Source of the DNA: Candida dubliniensis CD36
Lineage: Eukaryota; Ascomycota; Pichiomycetes; Serinales; Debaryomycetaceae
Assembly: GCF_000026945.1 (NCBI RefSeq)
Contig: NC_012862.1
Coordinates: 1,356,501 to 1,420,500 of the forward strand
Direction of reading: 5' to 3'
DNA: 64,000 nt
The stretch's first letter is position 1, and each line of letters begins with the position of its first letter. The translations under genes and the position numbers were made by a program. The notes beneath the pieces are model-generated. The model was not told the DNA's origin and did no database searches. It saw nothing but the letters and a program-made list of their open reading frames with translations. Below, piece by piece: positions 28,204 to 37,586 of this stretch.

Positions 28204-30918
28204 ATGATTCCTGATATACTACCACGGAGTTCCCCTATACATCATATACAATCTGCTCCAGTGTATTCTAAATTATCGAATTCATTACATAGTACACCTA
28301 CAAAGCAAGCTACCACCTCACCACCACTGGATCGAGCGGAGACTATGAACCATCAAATTGAAGAAGATATTGATGATTGTACAACAGAAGTAGACTCAGA
28401 AGAATTGAATCAAAACAGCAATAGCAAGAAAAACCATGAACAATTTGAAAGTATTGCACATAACATTAATGAAACCATTTCCGAGTTAAACACTATATAT
28501 CAAGAAATTGGATATTCACTACTAGAAACGAATAATAAAAAGTCGGAAATTTTCAATACTATCCAGGACACAATCAATAATTTTGCCAATAATTTGAATC
28601 GAGAAAAGTCGAATATTGAGAACGAATGTGAGTGGTTAAGACAACAGATTCGAATAATACTATCAATGATAAATGATCCGCGGGGAGACAAATCATTGGA
28701 ACTAATATGTAAAGGGTTGGTTTTCAATAATCAGCAACAATATGAAGATGGATATCGAGAGCAAATTCTTAATAAAATAACTGCTATGAGTGAGGAGTTT
28801 AAACTGGGGAAATTGTCAATGGAACAGCAATATGACTACATGATGAAGAATATCCCCAAATTGTCTTTGATTGAACAACGTAATCGATTAAATAAGATAT
28901 TTCTACAAGTATTGAAAAGTTTTGTAACGACATTCAAAAAATTGAATCAAGTGAATCTTGACTATGTTGAAGTGTGTGATATCATTGGAGATGAGAATAT
29001 TCCTAAATCATCAGTATTATTGACATTGCCTTCCAAACCTGATGCTGAATATCATAGATATGTGATCGACGAATTTGAGCGGATCATTCAAGCACTAAAT
29101 TTTTCAGATAAGAATCAAATACCAACCGATCATAGAAAAGAAAAGTTTACTGCCTTTGTATTGGCCAGTCCAGTTAAGAAGCATCAAGAAACTAGTGAAG
29201 CTAGTAATGATGGATTTGTCAAGTTACGAGATATCAATTATCAGTTGGTTAGAATAATTAGGGGGCTTAGATTTACCAAAATCACCAACGAACTCATTTC
29301 AACTATCAAGTCAGAAATAGAACAATGTCAAGCAGAAATAGAAACCCGAAAGTCTACTGTCATTGGGATCATTGAGAAATGTATTCAATTTATAAATGTT
29401 TTACAATTGAACGATGATCAAGTTTTACAACTACAAAAAGAGCACAACCCACATGTCGAGGCATTGTTGGATATGGAAACCTTGAACTTGATTCTACAAG
29501 AGCCTCAACAATTAGGTTTAAATGACTCGCATATTGAATTTCTAATTAGTTTCCAAAACATGTTACAACAAACAATCGATACTAAGCAAGCACAATGGGA
29601 TCAATATTCAGTTACATGTAAATCGTTATGGGAAAAATTAGGTGAAAGTGAAGAATATATCACCAATTTTTTATCCAAAAATAGCTCATTGACTGATCTT
29701 TCGCTACTAAATTTTAAAATGGAACTTAATCGATTATATATCAAACGGTCAGAATATATTGAGAGTTTCATATCAGATGCTCGAAGTGAAATTGAAAAAA
29801 TGTGGGACAAGATGTATTATTCTCAAGATATGAGGATGGATTTTGAATTTTTCAATTATTCAAGTGATAATGAAGATATTGATAAGGAAAAAATTTTGAG
29901 TAAACATGAAGAAGAATTGGAGAATTTAAAACAAGAATATTCTCAAAAGAAAAACCTTTTCCAAATGTATGAAGAACTTCAACAATTATTAAAAGATCAG
30001 CAATTCCTTATTGAATCATCCAAGGATTCCTCGAGATTATTAAGCAAAAATTCTTGTAAAATTCTTCTTAACGAAGAAAAAATTAGGAAAAGAATTAATA
30101 AGACTTTGCCCAAACTTATAGACAGTTTGAAAAAGGAAACAAGCCAGTATAATAATAATGCTATACAACTGGGCAAACGTACATTATTTATCAACGGGGA
30201 GGATTTTTTTGAGAAAATATTATTCATTGAATCAGAACAATATAAAATATCAGGTGGACGAAATAAATCCTCATCACGGACTGGTTCTAGAGTACCCTCT
30301 CAATCGAAAACAATATCATCAACGAGGCAGCCATCAAGGGGTTCAAATCCGCATAAATCACCAATGAAAGTATTGTCGAGACCTGCAAGTAGATCGATCA
30401 TCAATAAGAATCCTTCTCCCGTATCTAGAACAACTCTGAAATGGAGCAAGGAAAAGACATTCAATAACCCAACCACAATAAAATTGGGTAATGCTATCAA
30501 CAGTAGATTAGAAGCCCATCATCGTCATCAACATCTACAACCACATCACCAAAACACTTCTTTGTTGAGTGAAGAGAGTCCTATGCGTGCTTCACGTGAC
30601 AATTCAGTGTTGGGTAAACCACCACCAGCAATTCAGCCACTAATATCCCCATTAAAACCATTGAATATACATAATGTCGGAAACATAACTACAATTGGAA
30701 CTCCTCCTTCGACAATGAAGCCTGAATCCAATAATATATCTTACGGGAAAGAAAACTGTTCACCATTTGATTTATCTCCAGTTAAAATCAGACCTGGATT
30801 TTTCGACCACGATGGGTCGAGAAGGGCTAGTGGGGTTTCAAATGATACATCAACGGTTATTGGAGAAGATTACCTCAGCTGGAGAGACGAGAAAATAAAA
30901 CAACTCAGAGAAATATAA
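28204..30918 (+). CDS. ASE1: Antiparallel microtubule bundler Ase1 (MAP65/PRC1)
   Basis: A 904-aa MAP65/PRC1/Ase1-family protein that cross-links antiparallel microtubules in the anaphase spindle midzone. The first 75 residues are acidic and low in structure. Residues about 80-600 form long heptad-rich helices including the family's conserved microtubule-binding spectrin region (ARSEIEKMWDKMYYSQDMRMDF near 525-550). The C-terminal 230 residues are basic and Ser/Pro-rich with several S/T-P sites (SPMK, SPVSR, SPLKP, SPVK), fitting Cdk control. A KEN sequence (849-851, in YGKENCSPF) is a candidate APC/C-Cdh1 degron, in line with cell-cycle destruction of yeast Ase1. It is tail-to-tail with SIS2 at 170 nt. 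Confidence 0.88.
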   Translation: MIPDILPRSSPIHHIQSAPVYSKLSNSLHSTPTKQATTSPPLDRAETMNHQIEEDIDDCTTEVDSEELNQNSNSKKNHEQFESIAHNINETISELNTIYQEIGYSLLETNNKKSEIFNTIQDTINNFANNLNREKSNIENECEWLRQQIRIILSMINDPRGDKSLELICKGLVFNNQQQYEDGYREQILNKITAMSEEFKLGKLSMEQQYDYMMKNIPKLSLIEQRNRLNKIFLQVLKSFVTTFKKLNQVNLDYVEVCDIIGDENIPKSSVLLTLPSKPDAEYHRYVIDEFERIIQALNFSDKNQIPTDHRKEKFTAFVLASPVKKHQETSEASNDGFVKLRDINYQLVRIIRGLRFTKITNELISTIKSEIEQCQAEIETRKSTVIGIIEKCIQFINVLQLNDDQVLQLQKEHNPHVEALLDMETLNLILQEPQQLGLNDSHIEFLISFQNMLQQTIDTKQAQWDQYSVTCKSLWEKLGESEEYITNFLSKNSSLTDLSLLNFKMELNRLYIKRSEYIESFISDARSEIEKMWDKMYYSQDMRMDFEFFNYSSDNEDIDKEKILSKHEEELENLKQEYSQKKNLFQMYEELQQLLKDQQFLIESSKDSSRLLSKNSCKILLNEEKIRKRINKTLPKLIDSLKKETSQYNNNAIQLGKRTLFINGEDFFEKILFIESEQYKISGGRNKSSSRTGSRVPSQSKTISSTRQPSRGSNPHKSPMKVLSRPASRSIINKNPSPVSRTTLKWSKEKTFNNPTTIKLGNAINSRLEAHHRHQHLQPHHQNTSLLSEESPMRASRDNSVLGKPPPAIQPLISPLKPLNIHNVGNITTIGTPPSTMKPESNNISYGKENCSPFDLSPVKIRPGFFDHDGSRRASGVSNDTSTVIGEDYLSWRDEKIKQLREI

Positions 30919-31088
30919 CTTTCAAGTATACTTTTTGTTTAGTTTTAGGTGGCGTATAATTTCTCATTTTTTGTATTTTTATTTCTATTTTGTATTAATG
31001 ATTCATAGAAAGATCCTGAATAAACAATATTACAGTATATAGAATTAAAAAAAAAAAAAACGAAAGAAAAGCACACAATTTTTTTGAC

Positions 31089-32717
31089 TCAGCTAGTCTT
31101 GACGTTCTCTTTAACAGTAACATCATCAGTAGCATCTTCTTCTTCTTCTTCTTCTTCTTCATCATCATCGTCATCATCATCATCATCATCATCATCATCG
31201 TCGTCGTCGTCGTCGTCGTCATCGTCGTCGTCGTCATCAACTATTGCTGAGTCATCAATGTTATCCTTTGATTCATCTTCATCTTCTTCGTCTGGTACTT
31301 CGGGATATCCACCTAATTTCATTACTATTTTGTTAACAATTTCATTCCAATCCATCATTCCACCCATACCAATATCGCCAAAGCTACCAAACACTTTTTC
31401 CAGTGGCTTCAACACTTCGATCCAAGGCATATCATCAGCAATCAATCTCAATTGCCTTTTTGTTGTGCTTGAACTATAGGAATGACTATCCATAGCCGGA
31501 GCCAATAATATAGGGAAAGCAGTATTCCATGCTCGAATGACATTAGTCAATAAATTATCACATATACCTAAGGTAATCTTTGACAAGGTATTAGCAGTCA
31601 TTGGACAAACAACCAAAATATCTGCCCAACGTCTTAACTCAATGTGTAATACTGGGTCCAGTCTTATCTTCCAAGTTGTCCATTCATCAATATCAGTCCA
31701 AATTCTCACTTTTTTAATATTCTCCAATATACTTAACGTTTCTGGTAAAATGAAATTCTCACTAGCTTTAGTTAAAATAACTTGTATAGATATTTTTTCT
31801 GGAGTGTAAATTTCAAACAACTTGTTGACTATTAATTTCACTTTCGCCACTGATAATGCACCACAAACCCCTAACAAGACATGGAATTTGCCATCATCTT
31901 GAGGTAAACGTGGGTCAGTGTTAGCATTCTGTTCACCTGCACCAGTATTAATGCCCGTAGCTGCAGCTGGTAGTGGTGGTGGTGCTACTGTTGTTGTCCC
32001 TGTAACACCACTTGAAGGGGCGCTAGCAACGATCGAGTGTGGAGTACTTTGGGTACTTCCCACAGAAGAAACAGATGTAGCTCTTATGCTTTCTTGACTC
32101 TTAATTGCATCTTTATGAAACACTGGGTTCTCGCCGTGTTGAGGACTAGCTGTTGGGGATAAACTCGTTGCATTATTTGAAGCAGACCCACTTCTTGAAC
32201 GGTTTCTGACTGGTCGTAATGTTTCTTCAACATAGAAATGGGCATGAACGGATGGTGCCTTATGATGCTGATTTTCTTTGGGTGGGTTCAAGGTATAGTC
32301 AATATTAGACAACGAATCATTTTTGTTTTTGTCTATTAATGGATTTGTGGTTGTAGGGCTGACAGTATTAGTTGTGGTAACAATCGGTTTGGTTGTATCA
32401 GAAGATTCTTGTTTCTCCTTTAAGTATGCACCGCCTGCCATTACAGTTTCACGAGTTTCCAGTGAAGTTGATAATTGTGGCGATAATTTTATAGTTGCTG
32501 ACTGATTGGAGGGTGTTGAAGTTGATTGTGTCTGCGGCTGAACCTGTGAAGAAGCGGTGTTTGGAAAATGTTTTGGTTGTGGGTGTACAATGTTTGAATC
32601 CTGATTGAGCGTTGGTGGTGGAGATGAGGGTCCTTTAGTTAAGATGGATCGAGGTGGTTCTTCATCCTTTTTAGACTGTATTTGTAATTTAGGTTCTTTA
32701 GGAGTATCTGAAGGCAT
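31089..32717 (-). CDS. SIS2: Sis2/Hal3: PPCDC-family subunit and phosphatase inhibitor
   Basis: A 542-aa protein with three parts: a Ser/Thr/Pro/Gln-rich N-terminus (1-275), a flavoprotein-like phosphopantothenoylcysteine decarboxylase (PPCDC) domain (about 278-480), and a C-terminal tail of mostly Asp then Glu. This is the layout of yeast Hal3/Sis2 and Vhs3, which inhibit the Ppz1 phosphatase (salt tolerance, cell cycle) and also form the heterotrimeric PPCDC of CoA synthesis with Cab3. The catalytic His is kept (His358, in VLHIELRRWAD). The PAMN Asn is Asp410 (PAMDSHSY) and the usual Cys position before GDxGxGxM is Phe446, so it should supply only the His half-site. The N-terminal region is long and divergent, so Vhs3 is an alternative name. 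Confidence 0.87.
   Translation of the reverse strand: MPSDTPKEPKLQIQSKKDEEPPRSILTKGPSSPPPTLNQDSNIVHPQPKHFPNTASSQVQPQTQSTSTPSNQSATIKLSPQLSTSLETRETVMAGGAYLKEKQESSDTTKPIVTTTNTVSPTTTNPLIDKNKNDSLSNIDYTLNPPKENQHHKAPSVHAHFYVEETLRPVRNRSRSGSASNNATSLSPTASPQHGENPVFHKDAIKSQESIRATSVSSVGSTQSTPHSIVASAPSSGVTGTTTVAPPPLPAAATGINTGAGEQNANTDPRLPQDDGKFHVLLGVCGALSVAKVKLIVNKLFEIYTPEKISIQVILTKASENFILPETLSILENIKKVRIWTDIDEWTTWKIRLDPVLHIELRRWADILVVCPMTANTLSKITLGICDNLLTNVIRAWNTAFPILLAPAMDSHSYSSSTTKRQLRLIADDMPWIEVLKPLEKVFGSFGDIGMGGMMDWNEIVNKIVMKLGGYPEVPDEEDEDESKDNIDDSAIVDDDDDDDDDDDDDDDDDDDDDDDDDDEEEEEEEEDATDDVTVKENVKTS
31133..31240. repeat. Acidic-tail trinucleotide repeat in SIS2
   Basis: TTC, ATC and GTC triplets on the plus strand encode the Glu and Asp runs at the SIS2 C-terminus. 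Blocks of pure ATC and pure GTC suggest expansion by slippage, while the acidic tail itself is a conserved feature of Hal3 proteins. Confidence 0.85.
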
Positions 32718-33358
32718 CTAAGAAATGTTGGTTATGTTAAAGTACTAAATTAAAAACAAAGTAAATAAACGTTAGACCTCAAGGAATTGAAACAAAAATT
32801 AAAAATTAGACAACAATATTAAGAAAGTATAGAGAATAAAAGAAAAAAATTTGTGATTTGTGAAATGTGAAATGGGTGGTGGTAATCGTTATGGTATTTT
32901 TTTATTTTTTTTTTTTTTTTGATTGTTATGGTATTAGAAATTTAATCGATTGCTGTTGTAGTTGTTGTAATGGAGGGTAGTGCATTTTTTCTGTATTTTT
33001 TTTTTTTTACTTTACTTGTGTGATCATTAGCACTGGTATGGTTTTGTTGTTGTTGACTCAACTGTCACTCAATTATCTCACTTGCATATATCTATGTATG
33101 TCAAGTCAACCAAACATATAGTTTACTAATCGCTACATCACAAGGCGAAGTTTCTAACTTCTTTGTTAGGTTTGATTACGTATTGACCGTCCCGTGTGGA
33201 TATGCCACAGTAAGATGTTGTACCTAAACACACTACCTCTACAGGTCTTAAGCAAGAGTTCTAATCCCAAATATGTTTCCTGTTCATGGCTGTACTGTCT
33301 GCTGAATAAACAACAATTCTTCTAAATTACTATCTATACATATGCATATACATGGTAA
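32718..33358. other. Intergenic region FAA2 (3') - SIS2 (5')
   Basis: 641 nt with no gene. The SIS2 side has several T-runs on the plus strand (32897-32920, 32996-33008). There is no minus-strand ATG from 32718 to about 32982, fitting a leader up to 265 nt. The rest is unremarkable. Confidence 0.55.
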
Positions 33359-35626
33359 TTATAATTTTGCAATTCTCAATTTTGCTTGATGCAATAAACT
33401 TTGCTCAATTTCATATAACCTATGGAAGACATCAGCAAAAAATTTTGAAGCAACTGGACGTCTTAATTTAAATGTTGGGGTTACTACTTCTCTTTCCACA
33501 GTTAAAGGATTAATTTCGATATGAATGTTGTGTAATATTTCGAATCCATTCAATTTCCCACGAACATTGTGATTCATTTTTTCCAAAAATTTGCTTTTAA
33601 TTTCAATTTTGTTCAAGTCTTGTAATAATTCATGTTCAGAAATATCAATCTTATTAAACCCAAATTCTTCATTAAGAAACTTTAATCCCTTCTCATATTC
33701 AACACCAACAATCCCTACCAAATAAGTTTGTAAGGAGTTTCCATGAACGTATAATTGGGTGATTTGGGGATTGGACGACAAATATCTGTTTTCAATCCTT
33801 TCTGGAGAGACATATTCCCCCTGCTGCATTTTGAAAAAATTCTTAACTCTATCAATAATACTAACTCTCCCAGTTTTAGGGTCAATTCGAGCAATATCAC
33901 CAGAATGGAACCAACCGTCTTCATTAATGGAATTGTCGGTCTCTTCTTTGTTATAATAATAACCTTTAAACATTTGCGGCCCTTGAAGCATCACCTCACC
34001 TTCTAAATTATCAATACTGTATCCCATATCTCTAACACTTCGTAACTTCAATTGTCCTGTTGGCAAAATAGGTCCACAAGTACCTGCTTGTGCCTCGTAG
34101 TCATCAGTACTAGTAATGGCAGCACCACTTTCTGTCAAACCATACTGTTGTCTTATACCCATATTTAAACTTGCTTTCAAATATACCAATGTAGATGGAG
34201 CAATCGGGGCAGAAGCAGTCTGAACCCATTTGATATTATCATACCCAACTAGTTCCCGTAAAAACTTATAAGGGGCGTATTGATCAAGAGCAGCATTTAA
34301 TCCTTTGGCACCATCACGTTTACCTTGTTCTTTAATTTTGTATTCAATGATTTGGTTGACTTTGTCTTGTTCTGCTGGTGATAATTCCTTAATCTTACTC
34401 TTAATCAAAGCTTCTAATCTTGTTAATAATCGAGGAACAATTGACATATAAGTTGGTTTAAAAATTCTCAAATCCTCAAGCATATTGGAAAATGGATTGA
34501 TGTTTTCTTGTCCAAGAGTCAATTGTGGGAATCCCAAGTAATATCCTGTAGACCAAGCAAAGGCACTAGTTTGACGTTCATACAAATGAGTCAAAGGCAA
34601 AAAAATGAATGCTTTTTCGCCAACAGCAGCAGCATGAGGTTTAATACAAGTCAATGACGTGATGTAAGCAGCAGCACCAGCCTGGGATATCATGACTCCC
34701 TTTGGTTTACTGCCAGTGGTCCCTGAAGTGAATGAAATTGTAAACAATGCATCTTTGTTTGGTGGCAATTCATGGATTGGATTGTTTAAACCTAATGCTT
34801 CAATTTGATTCAAGTCTTGAATGGTAACATTAAATTTTGCAGCTTGATCAAACCATTCTTGTGATACCAAATCAATTGGATCCATTGAAACAATTGAAAT
34901 TAATGAACTTGTTTGCTTGGGGTAATTTCTTTTTAAATCCAACAACACAGGGATTTTATCATTAGTTGTGACGACAATGGGTGATTCAGTTAATCCCAAA
35001 ATATATTGCGAGACATCAGGACCCAAAGTATCATATAATGCTGTATTGGTGATAGAATATGAACTGCATGCCAAATCAGTCAATACCCATTCTAAACGGT
35101 TAACAGCAAATATGGTCAAGATAAATGAAGTGCTTTTTTCAATTTCAAAATCTTGATTATCTCTTCCAGATTTTTGGATGCCATAAGTTGGCCAATCACG
35201 TAAATGATTAACAACTTTTCTATGAGATTCCAAATGAGAATCAAGAAATGGGTTTTGCAATAATGAGCGAATGAACCCAGCACCAATATTGTTTTTCTTA
35301 GTTTTCACTTCGGAATAAGTGAAATAATCAAACCTTGGAGCCAGAGTTTTATTTTTGTAATCATAAGGTCTTTTACCAAGACATGGACGATCACCAAACA
35401 TGTCTGCAGCATTATTAAATAACTTGGGGTGAGTATCTAAATCAGGATGAATGTTTTGGATTAAACGACTGGCGGTGGCTTTGTTTCTGAAAACTCGAGA
35501 ATAATTGGTATCGGAGTTGGCATCTGGTTTTAATGGTACGCTCACAGTGATATCACGAGTGAATGGCAAATGAGATATAGCGACTTCTTTGGTGAAATCA
35601 GTAGCAGAAAACAAGTTGAAGGACAT
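33359..35626 (-). CDS. FAA2: Long/medium-chain acyl-CoA synthetase with peroxisomal signal
   Basis: A 755-aa ANL-superfamily fatty acyl-CoA synthetase. The ATP-binding loop is ISFTSGTTGSKPKGVM (about 295-310). The second core motif is QYGLTESGAA, and the FACS signature DGWFHSGDIARIDPKTG leads to IDRVKNFFKMQQGEYVSPERIE. It ends in Ala-Lys-Leu, an accepted PTS1 variant, indicating peroxisomal import, so it most resembles yeast Faa2, which activates fatty acids for beta-oxidation. Candida has several FAA2-like paralogues; I assign FAA2 from its place beside SIS2 and the tripeptide. The N-terminal 60 residues are atypical of bacterial homologues but usual for fungal Faa2. Confidence 0.85.
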   Translation of the reverse strand: MSFNLFSATDFTKEVAISHLPFTRDITVSVPLKPDANSDTNYSRVFRNKATASRLIQNIHPDLDTHPKLFNNAADMFGDRPCLGKRPYDYKNKTLAPRFDYFTYSEVKTKKNNIGAGFIRSLLQNPFLDSHLESHRKVVNHLRDWPTYGIQKSGRDNQDFEIEKSTSFILTIFAVNRLEWVLTDLACSSYSITNTALYDTLGPDVSQYILGLTESPIVVTTNDKIPVLLDLKRNYPKQTSSLISIVSMDPIDLVSQEWFDQAAKFNVTIQDLNQIEALGLNNPIHELPPNKDALFTISFTSGTTGSKPKGVMISQAGAAAYITSLTCIKPHAAAVGEKAFIFLPLTHLYERQTSAFAWSTGYYLGFPQLTLGQENINPFSNMLEDLRIFKPTYMSIVPRLLTRLEALIKSKIKELSPAEQDKVNQIIEYKIKEQGKRDGAKGLNAALDQYAPYKFLRELVGYDNIKWVQTASAPIAPSTLVYLKASLNMGIRQQYGLTESGAAITSTDDYEAQAGTCGPILPTGQLKLRSVRDMGYSIDNLEGEVMLQGPQMFKGYYYNKEETDNSINEDGWFHSGDIARIDPKTGRVSIIDRVKNFFKMQQGEYVSPERIENRYLSSNPQITQLYVHGNSLQTYLVGIVGVEYEKGLKFLNEEFGFNKIDISEHELLQDLNKIEIKSKFLEKMNHNVRGKLNGFEILHNIHIEINPLTVEREVVTPTFKLRRPVASKFFADVFHRLYEIEQSLLHQAKLRIAKL

Positions 35627-37586
35627 TTTAATTATTAACTATCGAATGGGTAATTTAAATAAAAAGAAAGGAAAGAAATGCTATAAATCACAATTACTGA
35701 TTGCATTAAGAGAACATGAAAGATACATATATATATATATACTTTTTTAACTTGGTGCTACTGTTGTTGTTGCCGTATGTGGTTGTGACATTTCCCCACA
35801 CTCTTCTAGGGATGTGAATTAGTCTAGAATTTTTGAGTGCAAAATAAGAATCAATTTAGTTCCGACCTAAAAAGAAATACTACAGCCGGAACAATTATTC
35901 ACCTTATCATTCTGATCATTAACTATTGAAAGATTAGCAAATGTGGATAACATAAAAAAAAGAGGAGAACCAAGTAGCTGTAATGTGTTAATTCTTGACA
36001 ATAGAGAAGGAGGAGGGGTTAGAAGATCAAGACCAGTACAGGCTTATAAGCCGATATTGTAGAGTATATGGGGATATACCCATGGCTATTTCTCTTAATC
36101 AAATAAAACTGTTTTATTTGAGGCTTGGCAATTTGGGTAAGGTTATTCTTGATAAGTGAAGAGTGGGAATTATTCATCGATTCTAGTGTGTTTGAAATAT
36201 CCAATACACACATATTAAACATAACCGAAACAAAAAAATAATTTCACCACTTCTTGAGAGCGATTTACCCCTCCCTTTCTTTAGTACACGGTTTTTGGCT
36301 GTGTCAACTAAACTAACTAAAGTAATCCAACGTACCTAAATCCTGAAACATGACTCCAGCTGATATATTTGTTTAGTTTCCGTTTGATACTACCAATATA
36401 TGTCAATAAATACATTGGAGATGGGGAAAAGTAGAAATGCAATCTACACCAAGACTACCTACTTTACAGCTGTTGTCATTTTTTGTTTCCAATTATTCAA
36501 TAACCACATAAAGAAGGCAAAACAGTGTATGTATTCAATTGGCATATACGAGTTGAACAGGCGGATAAAGCATAAAAGTGTAAATTCTATCAATCCACTG
36601 GTAGTTTTATTGTCTCTTTATTGTTGGTTATTGTTTGATGGAAGGTTATTTGATTAACCCGGTCATATGATCAGTAGTCGGTAGTTGTAGTGTTGAAGTG
36701 GTAACACTTCAAGATAAACCAAACAGCTCGATTTTATTATTAAGTCACAACTATTTTCTATCTACTACAGCTAGCGAAACATTCTCTTTGTGCCACTGAC
36801 ATTTTGATTTCTTGCTATTGAAGAGAACTTCTCAAATGGACAGTTTCTTTTTTCACTTCCCCAATGTTGTGAGGGGTGTTGATCTACCTAACTCAAACTG
36901 ATGACATTGACCTGTCTCTTGATGCATTTGTGTTTTGTAAAGCGATTCATCTGTAAATTCTTTTCGTTATTTTGTGCACCAAATCATTTATCTCATTGGT
37001 GTTGCAACCAGTATTCTCCACTTATTCCCCATGGCAATATACTAGCCCTAACTTCTCCAAACCACCAAAGGTGTGGTCTTGGAGATTGAATTTGTGTTTG
37101 CTTGGTGGTGGGCAGTGTATTTGATGCTCTCGCCCCACAAAAATTATGCAGCAAAGTTTTATACTGAAGCTCCACTTCCTCGGTTTAGTATGTTGTACAT
37201 TAAATATACTCCTAATTTATGTTGTGCCTTATCGTCACTGGATATCAAATTTAGAAATCAATGAATGAAAGAATTGTTAATATCATTTTGGGTTATACAA
37301 TGCATGATTTGTTTATGACCAACACAAGCATATATTACCGAAAGACAACTCGATTTAATTGAAGTGGTTTTGTTGGGTGAGAGAATCTAGCACTTGCGGT
37401 GCCAGTTCATTTTTTACTTGAAAAATTGGTGATTATAACTATCAATTTACAACGATTAACGAATTATTATAGTCTTTGAAAAAAAAAATGCTTAAAATTA
37501 TACGTCTATAAAGATATATATATATATATTATTTTATAATTATACTTTTATAACCTTGTTCTTTATTTATGTCTAATTTACAATCA
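35627..37586. other. Intergenic region RRM gene (3') - FAA2 (5')
   Basis: About 1.96 kb without a credible gene. It holds a TA run (35729-35741) about 105 nt upstream of FAA2 that could serve as its TATA region. An 85-codon ATG-started frame (36400-36657, +) has no recognisable domain and is not called. A TA-rich stretch at 37515-37530 lies in the 3' flank of the RRM gene. Confidence 0.5.

Noticed and set aside
31084..31479. Plus-strand poly-Ser frame
   Set aside because: It is the antisense reading of the SIS2 Asp/Glu codon repeat.
36400..36657. 85-codon frame with a hydrophobic segment between FAA2 and the RRM gene
   Set aside because: It has a true ATG, but no family, no conserved motif and no supporting context; chance frames of this size are common.
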